Part shown: piece by piece, positions 9,812-17,417 of the stretch
Layout of the letters: each line of letters begins with the position of its first letter
Numbering within the stretch: position 1 is the stretch's first letter
Source: Microbacterium barkeri
Lineage (GTDB): Bacteria; Actinomycetota; Actinomycetes; Actinomycetales; Microbacteriaceae
Assembly: GCF_027921765.1 (NCBI RefSeq)
Contig: NZ_BSEJ01000005.1
Span: forward strand, 124,001-188,000
DNA length: 64,000 bases
Direction of reading: 5' to 3'
Notes under the pieces: generated by a model
What the model saw: only the letters and a program-made list of their open reading frames with translations
Database searches by the model: none
Told to the model about the DNA's origin: nothing
Translations under genes and position numbers: made by a program

Positions 9812-10213
9812 CTACGCGTCGTCGGAGAGGACCTCGTTCGCGATCCGGAACGCCGTGTTCGCGGCGGGCACGCCCGAGTAGATCGCGGACTGCAGGATGA
9901 CCTCGCGGATCTCGTCGACCGTGAGGCCGTTGCGGAGGGCCGCGCGCAGATGCATCGCGAGCTCCTCGTGATGCCCGTGCGCGATGAGCGAGCTGAGCAC
10001 GGCGACCGAGCGCGACCGGCGATCGAGGCCAGGGCGCGACCAGATGTCCCCCCACGCGTAGCGGGTGATGAGGTCCTGGAAGTCGGCGCTCAACGGCGTC
10101 TGATTCGCCGTCGCGCGATCGACGTGCGCGTCGGAGAGCACCGCGCGGCGCACGGCCATCCCCTGGTCGTAGCGCTCCTCGTCGGTGAGCCCCTGGCCGT
10201 CGGGTCGGGTCAT
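9812..10213 (-). CDS. pcaC: 4-carboxymuconolactone decarboxylase
   Basis: A 133-residue protein of the carboxymuconolactone decarboxylase family. It removes CO2 from gamma-carboxymuconolactone to give 3-oxoadipate enol-lactone. Typical family segments are seen: YDQGMAVRRAVLSDAHVDRA near the N-terminus, AWGDIWSRPGLDRRSRS, and HLRAALRNGLTVDEIREV. The ATG overlaps the pcaD stop (ATGA at 10210-10213). The enol-lactonase is separate here, unlike the fused PcaL of some actinobacteria. It is the last pca gene of the operon. Confidence 0.92.
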   Translation of the reverse strand: MTRPDGQGLTDEERYDQGMAVRRAVLSDAHVDRATANQTPLSADFQDLITRYAWGDIWSRPGLDRRSRSVAVLSSLIAHGHHEELAMHLRAALRNGLTVDEIREVILQSAIYSGVPAANTAFRIANEVLSDDA

Positions 10214-10965
10214 CGTGCGATCCCCTCGAAGTGGCGGATGAGCTGCTCGGCGACCGCCGCCGGCTGCTCGGCGGGCGCGAGGTGGCTCGCGTCGGGGATC
10301 ACGACGGAGCGGCCGTCCTGCACCCCCTGCGCGATCGCCTCGGCGTGGGCGGGCGGCGACACCGCATCGTGCGCGCCCGCGACCGCGAGCACGGGCACCG
10401 CGATCTCGCCGAGGCGATCGGCGACGTCGTACTGCGCGAGGGCCTCGCAGCACAGCGCGTAGCTCTCGTCGTCGGCGTCGCTCAGCGCGTGGAGCAGCCG
10501 CCCGCTGAGCACCGGCACGCGGGCGATCGAGCCGGGCGCGAACCACCGCTCGGCCGAGCCGCTCACGAGCACGGGCGTGCCCTGCGCGCGCACCTGCGCT
10601 GCACGGTCATGCCACGCCTGCGGCTCGCCGAAGCGCGGCGACGCGCACACGATCGCGGCGCGGGACACGAGGCCCGGGTGCCGCAGCAGGAGCTCGAGCC
10701 CCGTCGCGCCGCCCAGAGAGACGCCCGCATAGAGGAAGGGCTCGCCGACCGCCTCGGCCACCGCGTCGGCGAGGTCGCCGACCGTGAAGGGCTCCGCGAC
10801 CGGCTTCGCGGCGCCGTGCCCCGGGAGGTCCCACAGGGCGACGCGGAAGCGCGCGGCAAGGAGCGGGGCGACGCTCTCCCAGAGGATGGTCGAGGTGCCG
10901 AGCGAGGGCCCGAGCACGACGAGCGGGGCGTCGGCGGGGCCGACGGGGGCGGTGAGGGCGATCAT
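10210..10965 (-). CDS. pcaD: 3-oxoadipate enol-lactonase
   Basis: A 251-residue alpha/beta hydrolase that hydrolyses 3-oxoadipate enol-lactone to 3-oxoadipate. The catalytic triad can be read as Ser83 (GVSLGG), Asp200 (GAHDAVSP) and His228 (DASHLAP). The oxyanion region is near LGPSLGTS at 18-25. Both ends overlap neighbours by four bases (pcaB upstream, pcaC downstream), marking tight coupling within pcaHGBDC. Confidence 0.92.
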   Translation of the reverse strand: MIALTAPVGPADAPLVVLGPSLGTSTILWESVAPLLAARFRVALWDLPGHGAAKPVAEPFTVGDLADAVAEAVGEPFLYAGVSLGGATGLELLLRHPGLVSRAAIVCASPRFGEPQAWHDRAAQVRAQGTPVLVSGSAERWFAPGSIARVPVLSGRLLHALSDADDESYALCCEALAQYDVADRLGEIAVPVLAVAGAHDAVSPPAHAEAIAQGVQDGRSVVIPDASHLAPAEQPAAVAEQLIRHFEGIAR

Positions 10966-12320
10966 GCGCTCTCCTCCTCGGTCAGGGGCGAGTGGTCGGC
11001 GGCATCCTCGGTCGCGCGGTCGACGGAGGCCCCCGCGAGCCCCGTGTACCGCGCGGGGTCGAGGAGGTCGTCGACGTCGACGCCGTCGACGCCGGCCTCG
11101 GCGAGGGCCGCCGCGACGAGCGCACGCAGGTCGCCGCCCGCTCCTGCGGCCGAGACGATGTCCTTCACGCGATCGCGCCCGAGCACGGGGCCCAGCGCGA
11201 CGGACAGGCGCTCGGCGACGATGAGCCCTCCGGTCGCGGCGAGGTTCCGCTCCACCGCGTCGCGGTTGACGCGGAGCCCCGAGACGAGGTCGACCGCGTG
11301 CGCCGAGGCGCCGAGCGCGAGCCGCAGGAGCTCGCGCAGCGTGGGCCACTCGGCATGCCATGCGCCGTCGGGGCGCTCGTCGACGGCGAGGCCGGCCGCC
11401 GAGTGCAGCGTCGCGGCGAGGTGCGGGGCGCGGATGGCGGCGGAGCGGATGAGCACCGACCGCGCGGGATTCTGCTTCTGCGGCATGGCGGACGAGCCGC
11501 CGCCCGTGCCCTCCGCGAGCTCGCCGATCTCGGTGCGCGACAGCGTCGCCACGTCGGCGGCGATGAGGCCGAGCGCGTCGAGCGCCTGCGCGAACGCGTC
11601 TCCGGCCTCCGTCACGGGCCAGCGGGTGACGTGCCAGACGCCGTCGGGAGCCGCGAGGCCGAGCGCCGTCGCGAAGGCGGCCGGCAGCTCGCTCGCGCGG
11701 GCGCGCCCCGCGACCTCGACGAACGAGGCGAGCGTTCCGCCTGCTCCGCCCAGCTGCGCGGGGAACTCCAGCGCGGCGAGCCGCGCTCGCGCCCGGCGGA
11801 CGGCCCGCAGCCAGTTCGCGGCGCGGAGGCCGACGGTCGTGGGCACCGCGTGCTGGGTGAGCGTGCGCGCGGCGGCCGGCACGTCGCGGTACTCCTGCGC
11901 GAAGTGCTCGAGCGACCCGACGACCGCGTCGAGCGAGGCGAGCACGTGCGCCGCGGCGTCCTTCGCGACGAGCATGAGCGCCGTGTCGAGGATGTCCTGG
12001 CTCGTGGCGCCCCGGTGGATCCACGGCTTGACGTGCGGCCCCGCGAAGATCCGCAGCTCGTTCGCGAGCGGGATCACCGGGTTCCCGCCGGCGACCGCGG
12101 CCAGCGCGAGCGCGTGCACGTCGGCCACGCCGAGAGCGTCGGCCTCGGCGCGCACGGCGTCGACGTCCTTCACCGCCCCGACCGCGATGTAGGCCTCGAT
12201 GAGCGCGCGCTCGGCGAGCACGAGAGCCGACAGCACCGCGGCGTCCGACACCCGATCCTCGCGCCCGGCGGTCACCGGCGAGAGGAGTCCGGCGTCGAAG
12301 CGGTCGGGGTCAGTATGCAA
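10962..12320 (-). CDS. pcaB: 3-carboxy-cis,cis-muconate cycloisomerase
   Basis: A protein of about 452 residues in the fumarase/aspartase superfamily. It cyclises 3-carboxymuconate to the muconolactone. The superfamily signature GGSSAMPQKQNP is present, with TQHAVPTTVGLRAANW upstream, as expected for PcaB. The N-terminus DAGLLSPVTAG matches the family only if translation begins near 12320. There the best in-frame start is TTG, ten bases after GAGGAG and overlapping the end of pcaG by 11 bases. No ATG fits, so the exact start is uncertain. Confidence 0.88.
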   Translation of the reverse strand: MHTDPDRFDAGLLSPVTAGREDRVSDAAVLSALVLAERALIEAYIAVGAVKDVDAVRAEADALGVADVHALALAAVAGGNPVIPLANELRIFAGPHVKPWIHRGATSQDILDTALMLVAKDAAAHVLASLDAVVGSLEHFAQEYRDVPAAARTLTQHAVPTTVGLRAANWLRAVRRARARLAALEFPAQLGGAGGTLASFVEVAGRARASELPAAFATALGLAAPDGVWHVTRWPVTEAGDAFAQALDALGLIAADVATLSRTEIGELAEGTGGGSSAMPQKQNPARSVLIRSAAIRAPHLAATLHSAAGLAVDERPDGAWHAEWPTLRELLRLALGASAHAVDLVSGLRVNRDAVERNLAATGGLIVAERLSVALGPVLGRDRVKDIVSAAGAGGDLRALVAAALAEAGVDGVDVDDLLDPARYTGLAGASVDRATEDAADHSPLTEEESA

Positions 12321-12879
12321 GGAAGACGGTCTCCTCATCCCCCTGCAGCCGGATGTCGTGGTGCAGGTAGCCATCGGACGTGCGTGTCGCGATGAGCGTA
12401 GCGCGCTCGCCCTCGTCGAGGGAGGCGAGGAGCGGGTCCTGCGCGAGGCGCTCGGGCTCCTCCGGCAGGTAGATGCGAGTGTGCAGCTTGTTGGGAAGCC
12501 CGCGCGCCCACAGCACCACCGCGAAGAACGGCGCCTTGCCCTCGATGGGGCCGGGGTTGCGCGTCCAGAACTCGTAGTGGCCCTCGTCATCCGTGAACGA
12601 GCGGCCGTAGCCCGTGAACGAATGCCCGTCGCGGCGGAGCGTTCCGCGCGCACGCGGCACCGTGCCATCCGTGTCGGCGCCGAAGATCTCGACGACGGCG
12701 TCGGGGATGGGGTGCCCGTTGCCGTCGCGCACGGTGCCGCCGAGCACGATCGCGCCGGGGCTGTGCGGGAAGGCGACCTGCGCCATCCCGTCGAACTCGA
12801 GACCGAACTTGAAGAACGGTCCGACGGTCTGGCCGGCGGTGGGGGCGAGCGTCTTATCGCCGAGGTCGCTGCGGGTCAT
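12310..12879 (-). CDS. pcaG: Protocatechuate 3,4-dioxygenase alpha subunit
   Basis: A 189-residue non-haem intradiol dioxygenase alpha subunit, partner of PcaH. The family N-terminus APTAGQTVGPFFKFGLEF, the GTVRDGNGHPIPDAVVEIF core and the C-terminal SDGYLHHDIRLQGDEETVF are all visible. The alpha subunit helps form the active site but does not bind iron. It starts one base into the pcaH stop (TGATG), consistent with equal production of the two subunits. Confidence 0.95.
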   Translation of the reverse strand: MTRSDLGDKTLAPTAGQTVGPFFKFGLEFDGMAQVAFPHSPGAIVLGGTVRDGNGHPIPDAVVEIFGADTDGTVPRARGTLRRDGHSFTGYGRSFTDDEGHYEFWTRNPGPIEGKAPFFAVVLWARGLPNKLHTRIYLPEEPERLAQDPLLASLDEGERATLIATRTSDGYLHHDIRLQGDEETVFLAY

Positions 12880-13697
12880 CAGTGCTCGTCTCCCTCGGGC
12901 TCGAACCACGTCGCGTCCGGGCCGTCGACGACGATGTCCCAGCGGTAGCCCATCGAGAACTCGGGCACCGTGAGGTCGTGGTCGTAGGTCGCGATGAGCC
13001 GCTCGCGGTCCTTCTGGTCGCGGATCGTGTTGTAGATCGGGTCGAGCGCGAACAGCGGGTCGCTCGGGAAGTACATCTGCGTCACGAGGCGCTGCGTGAA
13101 GCCGCGGCCGAAGACGGAGAAGTGGATGTGCGCAGGACGCCACGCGTTGACGTGGTTCTTCCACGGGTACGGGCCCGGCTTGATCGTCGTGAAGGAGTAC
13201 TCGCCGTTGGCGTTGGTGATCGTGCGGCCGGCGCCCGTGAAGTTCGGGTCGAGCGGAGCGGGGTGCTGGTCGCGCTGGTGGATGTAGCGGCCCGCGGCGT
13301 TGGCCTGCCACAGCTCGATGAGCTGGTTCGCGATCGGACGCCCCCAGCCGTCGAGCAGACGGCCGCTCACGGTCATCCGCTCGCCCTGCGGCTCGCCCGC
13401 GTGCTGCAGCGTCAGGTCGGACTCGATCGCCGCGACATCCCGCTCGCCGTAGGCGGGCGACCACAGCTCGATCGTCTCGGGGTCGACGAGCTTCGGGTTC
13501 TTCGTCGGGTGACGCAGGATGCTCGACCGGTACGGGGGGAAGTCGTAGAGCGTGCTGGGCACGTTCTCCCCCGCGGCCACGCGCGCGGCGGCGTCGGCGT
13601 GGATCTGCCGGATCTCCTCGGTGATCTCGGCCTGGCTGACCTGATCGGGCGAGGCGAGCAGCGACTCGGGGGCCGCCGCGGTCTGCTCTGGCGTCAT
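12879..13697 (-). CDS. pcaH: Protocatechuate 3,4-dioxygenase beta subunit
   Basis: A 272-residue iron-binding subunit of the enzyme that opens protocatechuate between its hydroxyls to 3-carboxymuconate. The Fe(III) ligands expected from the Pseudomonas enzyme align as Tyr138 (GRYIHQRD), Tyr177 (PGPYPWKN), His190 and His192 (RPAHIHFSV). An N-terminal extension of about 30 residues precedes the conserved PCA dioxygenase N-domain. It is the first gene of the minus-strand operon pcaHGBDC, with the promoter presumably in 13698-13966. Confidence 0.95.
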   Translation of the reverse strand: MTPEQTAAAPESLLASPDQVSQAEITEEIRQIHADAAARVAAGENVPSTLYDFPPYRSSILRHPTKNPKLVDPETIELWSPAYGERDVAAIESDLTLQHAGEPQGERMTVSGRLLDGWGRPIANQLIELWQANAAGRYIHQRDQHPAPLDPNFTGAGRTITNANGEYSFTTIKPGPYPWKNHVNAWRPAHIHFSVFGRGFTQRLVTQMYFPSDPLFALDPIYNTIRDQKDRERLIATYDHDLTVPEFSMGYRWDIVVDGPDATWFEPEGDEH

Positions 13698-13966
13698 GGT
13701 GTCTCCTTCGACGAGCTGCCGGTCCAGTGTGGCGCGACCGCCGCGCCGGCGGGCGGGATTCTCCCGGTGAGTGGGAGGAGCGGCCGGGAGGGGCGGCGGA
13801 GGGGCGTTCGGGCGGCGGAGCGCGGCGAGGGGCGGCGTTCGCGGGACACAGCGCAGGAGTTCCGGGCGCGACGCGGATGGCGGGCCGCGTGATTCCGGGG
13901 GCGGGCAGCCGCGAAGGCGCGGGAACTCCTGCGTCGTGTCCCGGGCGAATGGCCGGAGCGAGCTCG
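13698..13966. promoter_or_regulatory. pcaH upstream region, also 3' of the IclR gene
   Basis: A 269-base gap between pcaH and the IclR gene, both on the minus strand. It should hold the pca operon promoter. Visible structure: a long imperfect inverted repeat at 13842-13943 (listed separately) and a short CTCCC/GGGAG repeat near 13752-13768. No confident -35/-10 pair was found. Confidence 0.45.
13842..13943. repeat. 22-bp near-perfect inverted repeat with 58-base centre
   Basis: Arms at 13842-13863 and 13922-13943 pair over 22 bases with two adjacent mismatches (the bases AG versus GA in the middle). Each arm reads CGGGACAC, two variable bases, then CGCAGGAGTTCC. The arms lie 24 bases past the IclR stop. 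It could be a terminator or a dispersed REP-like element; no T-run follows. Confidence 0.6.
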
Positions 13967-14737
13967 TCAGCTCGCGTCGCGGAGCTCGCGCGTCAGGGCG
14001 GCGGCCGTCTGCCGCACGAGAGCCGCGAGGCGCCGCTCATCCGCCGTGTCGATATGCGCGACGACGCCGATCGCCGTGGGCGGGAGACCGCGCACGTGCC
14101 CGAGCATCGCGGCGATCGAGATGTTGCCGAGGGTCATCTCCTCGCGCGCGACCGCGTAGCCGCGGGCCTTGGTGGCGGCGAGGTCGGCGCGCACGGCCTC
14201 CTCGGACGTGAGGGAGTGCACGGTCTCGCGCTCGAGCGGCGCCCGGAAGAACTGCCGCAGCCACTCCTCCCCCTGCTGCGCGAGCATGGCCTTGCCGACG
14301 CCGACGGTGTGGAGCGGGTGGCGACCGCCCATGCGCGACAGGGTCGGGATGGATCCGTGGCCCGTGACGCGTCCGACGTAGAGCGCGGATGCGCGTTCGG
14401 GCGTCGGCGCCTCGAGCACCGCGAGGTGGACGTTCTCGCCCGTCGCCTCGTAGAGCCGCTGCATGTGGGGCAGCGCGGTCTCGCGCAGCCGGAGGGACAG
14501 CGGCGAGAGCTCGCCCAGCTCCCACAGCCGCGGCCCGACGATGTAGCGCCGCCCCGGAGCGCGGGCGAGCAGGCCGTGGTCGACGAGCTGGGCGAGGATG
14601 CGGTGGAGCGTCGACGACGACAGCCCCGTCTGCTCCGACAGCCGCGTCGCGCTGAGATCGGGCTCGTCGGCCGTGAAGCACGCGAGGATCCGCATCGCCC
14701 GCGTGAGGACCCCTTCGCCCTCTCCCTCCACTCCCAT
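13967..14737 (-). CDS. IclR-family regulator, likely PcaR-type regulator of pcaHGBDC
   Basis: A 256-residue IclR protein. The winged helix-turn-helix is at about residues 8-75 (LTRAMRILACF, SATRLSEQTGLSSSTLHRIL) and the GAF-like effector domain fills the rest (GRHPLHTVGVGKAMLA, ARGYAVAREEMTLGNISIAA). The ATG at 14737 is preferred because it sits just before the conserved start of the domain; in-frame ATGs at 14764 and 14788 would add unconserved residues. It lies upstream of pcaH on the same strand and divergent from a second IclR gene. Control of the pca operon by protocatechuate or beta-ketoadipate is usual for such regulators but is inferred here. Confidence 0.85.
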   Translation of the reverse strand: MGVEGEGEGVLTRAMRILACFTADEPDLSATRLSEQTGLSSSTLHRILAQLVDHGLLARAPGRRYIVGPRLWELGELSPLSLRLRETALPHMQRLYEATGENVHLAVLEAPTPERASALYVGRVTGHGSIPTLSRMGGRHPLHTVGVGKAMLAQQGEEWLRQFFRAPLERETVHSLTSEEAVRADLAATKARGYAVAREEMTLGNISIAAMLGHVRGLPPTAIGVVAHIDTADERRLAALVRQTAAALTRELRDAS

Positions 14738-14943
14738 GTCTCGATTGTCGCGCCTCTGGGCCATCCGAACCCGCACGACTCGAGACATGGAGACCTGGCC
14801 GGATGGCCTCCCCGCGTCCCCCGAATCGGATCCGTGCGACAAGAGTCGCCCCCTGCGCACGACACGCGCACACGCGCCCCAGCCATCCGATTCCGGTCAC
14901 GCACGACGCGAGACCTGCCCGGGCGGCGGGCGACAATGGCCCC

Positions 14944-15698
14944 ATGGCGAACTCCCCGTCGGGCGACTCGGTCACGAGCGGATCGTGCGCGTGCTCGAGA
15001 CGTTCACGACCGACCGCACGGTGCAGACGACCGCCGAGATCGGCCGACGCGCCGGCCTGCCCTCGTCGACGGCGCATCGGATGGTCGCCGACCTCGTCGC
15101 GTCGGGGCTGCTGGAGCGGGATGGCGAGCGCCGCATCCGCCTCGGCCTGCGCCTGTGGGAGCTCGCCGAGCGCGGTTCCCTCGCCCTGCGGCTGCGACAG
15201 GTCGCCCTGCCGTTCATGGAGCGCGTGCAGAGCCGGATCCGCGAGCACACCCAGCTCGCAGTGCTCGAGCGGGGCGAGGCGCTCTTCCTCGAGCGCCTCT
15301 CGTCGCCGACGTCGGGCGCCAACATCACGCGCGTCGCCGGGCGGCTGCCCCTGCACGCATCGTCGTCGGGTCTCATCCTCCTCGCGTTCGCTCCGGAGGA
15401 GGAGCGCGAGCGGGTGCTCGCCGAGCCGCTCGCCGCGGTCTCACCGGAGACCGTCGTCGACCCGATCGAGCTGCGGCGCCGCCTCGGCGCCATCCGACGC
15501 GACGGATTCGTCGTCGCCGAGGGCTCGATCGAGTCGGTGTCGACCGGCGTCGCCGTCCCGGTGCGGGATGGCCGGGGCCCGGTGATCGCGGCCCTGTCGG
15601 TCGTCCTGCCGCGCGAGGCGCCGACCGCCGGCGCGGTCGAGGAGCTCCGTGCAGCGGCGGCCGGGATCTCCGCTTCGCTCGGCGCGTCCCGGCGCTGA
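14944..15698 (+). CDS. IclR-family regulator, likely PobR-type, with apparent one-base frameshift
   Basis: The expected protein is about 251 residues. From ATG 14944 the reading is MANSPSGDSVT, a typical IclR N-terminus. The continuation (ERIVRVLETFTTDRTV and onward to the stop at 15698) is in the next frame. The span of 755 bases is one short of a multiple of three, and one missing G near 14976 would restore the frame. As written, translation could also start at GTG 14985 or 14991 and give a protein lacking only the first dozen residues. The HTH (TAEIGRRAGLPSSTAHRMV) and effector domain are intact. It precedes pobA by 100 bases, with a 17-base palindrome between them. Mutation and sequencing error cannot be told apart here. 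Confidence 0.75.
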
Positions 15699-15713
15699 CG
15701 GCTCGGGACACGA

Positions 15714-15730
15714 TTCCCGTTGAACGGGAA
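15714..15730. promoter_or_regulatory. Perfect 17-base palindrome, putative IclR operator of pobA
   Basis: TTCCCGTT, a central G, then AACGGGAA: perfect 8-base arms around one base. It lies between the IclR gene and pobA, 68 bases before the pobA start. The arm length and single-base centre resemble the classic IclR operator layout. Binding by the upstream regulator is inference. Confidence 0.65.
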
Positions 15731-15798
15731 CAAGCGCGCAGCCAACCCGTCCCGCCGGGGAGACTCGTGCCATCCCGACCACGTCGAAGGAGACGGAC

Positions 15799-16992
15799 AT
15801 GACCGAGCGCACGCGCGTCGCCATCATCGGAGCCGGCCCGGCGGGCCTCCTCCTCTCGCACCTGCTGGGCCGTCAGGGGATCGAGTCGATCGTCATCGAC
15901 CAGCGCTCGCGCGAGCAGATCGAGACGACCATCCGCGCCGGCATCCTCGAGCAGGGCACGGTCGAGATCCTCAGCGAGACCGGGGCATCCGACCGCGTGC
16001 ACACCGTCGGGCGGCGCCACGAGGGCATCGAACTCGCGTTCGCCGGCGAGCACCATCGCATCGACTTCGCCGCGACGGCGGGCAGGGCCGTGTGGCTCTA
16101 CCCCCAGCACGAGGCGCTCAAGGACCTCATCGCGGCGCGACTCGCCGCCGGCCAGGACCTCCGCTTCGAGGTCACGGCAGAGCGCGTCGAGGACGCCGAG
16201 TCGGATCGGCCCCGCCTCATCGCGCGCGACGCGTCCGGCGCGCCGGTCGAGATCGAGGCCGACTGGATCGTCGGCGCGGATGGCTCGCGCTCGGTCGCGC
16301 GGTCGTCGGTCAGCGGGCAGCGGGCGGGGTACTTCCGCGAGTACCCGTTCGCGTGGTTCGGCATCCTCTGCGAGGCGCCGCCGAGCGCCGAGGAGCTCAT
16401 CTACTCCAACTCGGCCGAGGGCTTCGCGCTCATCAGCCAGCGCAGCCCCGAGGTGCAGCGGATGTACTTCCAGTGCGACCCAGAGGCCGACCCGGATGCG
16501 CTCAGCGAGGCCGAGCTGTGGGAGACGCTGCAGGCGCGCGTGCCCGGCACGACGCTCAAGGAGGGGCGCATCTTCCAGCGAGACATCCTGCGGTTCCGCA
16601 GCTTCGTGGCCCACGAGCTGCGCCGCGGCCGCGTCGTGCTCGTCGGCGACGCGGCGCACACGGTCCCGCCGACGGGCGCCAAGGGGATGAACCTCGCCGT
16701 CGCCGACGTCGTGCTCCTCAGCGAGGCGCTGCGCAGCGCGCTGGCCGACGGCGACGACGCGCTCGTCGACGCCTATCCCGAGACCGCGCTCCAGCGGATC
16801 TGGAAGGCGCAGCACTTCTCCTGGTGGATGACGAGCATGCTGCACCTGCAGCCGGAGGCGAGTGACTTCGACCGCCTGCGCCAGCTCGGGGAGCTCCGCA
16901 CCGTCGTCGAGTCGGAGGCCGGACGCACCTACCTCGCCGAGGCGTACACCGGATGGCCGATGCCCGGCATCGAGGCCGTGCTCGGCCGGTAG
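15799..16992 (+). CDS. pobA: 4-hydroxybenzoate 3-monooxygenase
   Basis: A 397-residue FAD monooxygenase that hydroxylates 4-hydroxybenzoate to protocatechuate with NAD(P)H and O2, feeding pcaHG. Motifs in order: FAD-binding GAGPAG at 11-16, the arginine of TTIRAGILEQGTVEIL, the middle DG motif (IVGADGSRS) and the C-terminal GDAAHTVPPTGAKGMNLA. The C-terminal part (WKAQHFSWWMTSMLH) matches PobA rather than related phenol hydroxylases. An AAGGAG is just upstream of the ATG. The gene follows an IclR regulator and a palindromic operator candidate. Confidence 0.95.
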   Translation: MTERTRVAIIGAGPAGLLLSHLLGRQGIESIVIDQRSREQIETTIRAGILEQGTVEILSETGASDRVHTVGRRHEGIELAFAGEHHRIDFAATAGRAVWLYPQHEALKDLIAARLAAGQDLRFEVTAERVEDAESDRPRLIARDASGAPVEIEADWIVGADGSRSVARSSVSGQRAGYFREYPFAWFGILCEAPPSAEELIYSNSAEGFALISQRSPEVQRMYFQCDPEADPDALSEAELWETLQARVPGTTLKEGRIFQRDILRFRSFVAHELRRGRVVLVGDAAHTVPPTGAKGMNLAVADVVLLSEALRSALADGDDALVDAYPETALQRIWKAQHFSWWMTSMLHLQPEASDFDRLRQLGELRTVVESEAGRTYLAEAYTGWPMPGIEAVLGR

Positions 16993-17097
16993 GCACCCCG
17001 GGAGGGACGCGCGACCGCCGGTGCGTGCGGCGGTGGCGCGGGCGTGCGGCGGCGCGGGCGTGCGGCGGCGCGGGCGTGCATGCGGCGGTGGCGGCGC

Positions 17098-17253
17098 GTG
17101 CGTGCGTGTCTCACCCGCTGCGGGATTCCAGCCCGCTAACCCGCCAAAACCGAGACATCAACACCTCCACCCCACACACATGCGCGGCGGTCAGTGCGTG
17201 CGTGTCTCACCCGCTGCGGGATTCCAGCCCGCTAACCCGCCAAAACCGAGACA
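17098..17253. repeat. Two identical 60-base direct repeats
   Basis: Copy 1 spans 17098-17157 and copy 2 17194-17253, offset by exactly 96 bases and identical as read. Each ends CCAAAACCGAGACA. The 36 bases between them are unrelated. Origin unknown; they lack flanking target-site duplications or any transposase. Confidence 0.85.
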
Positions 17254-17303
17254 CGACCACTCAGGCCTCTACCAACCCGCCCGCGCCCGCCGCCGGAGAA
17301 AGA

Positions 17304-17392
17304 CCGGGAGCAGGAGAAAAGACCGAGAGCAGGACGATCGGGCGAAGATCGTCCTGCTCTCGGCGGATTGTCCTGCTCCCGGAGCGGGACAA
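17304..17392. terminator. Nested hairpins, probable bidirectional terminator / REP-like block
   Basis: An inner perfect 17-base stem pairs 17323-17339 with 17347-17363 around a 7-base loop. An outer 12-base stem pairs 17304-17315 with 17371-17382. A third imperfect palindrome (TTGTCC... GGACAA) spans 17369-17392. All lie between the convergent pobA and GH1 genes. The arms share the core GAGCAGGA, suggesting repeated copies of one unit. Confidence 0.7.
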
Positions 17393-17417
17393 TTCACCGC
17401 CCCAGGTCGGAAGCAGC

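Larger units (their letters stand above)
16993..17417. other. Repeat-rich 425-base gap between convergent pobA and GH1 genes
   Basis: No gene is seen. The left part is low-complexity (two and a half copies of a 16-base unit CGGGCGTGCGGCGGCG from 17039). Then come two identical 60-base direct repeats (17098-17157 and 17194-17253) and a nested hairpin block (17304-17392). The gap separates convergent genes, so the right-hand hairpins may end both transcripts. Confidence 0.7.

Noticed and set aside
17039..17253. Possible CRISPR array
   Set aside because: Only two copies of the 60-base repeat and a short 16-base tandem; no regular repeat-spacer pattern and no cas genes.
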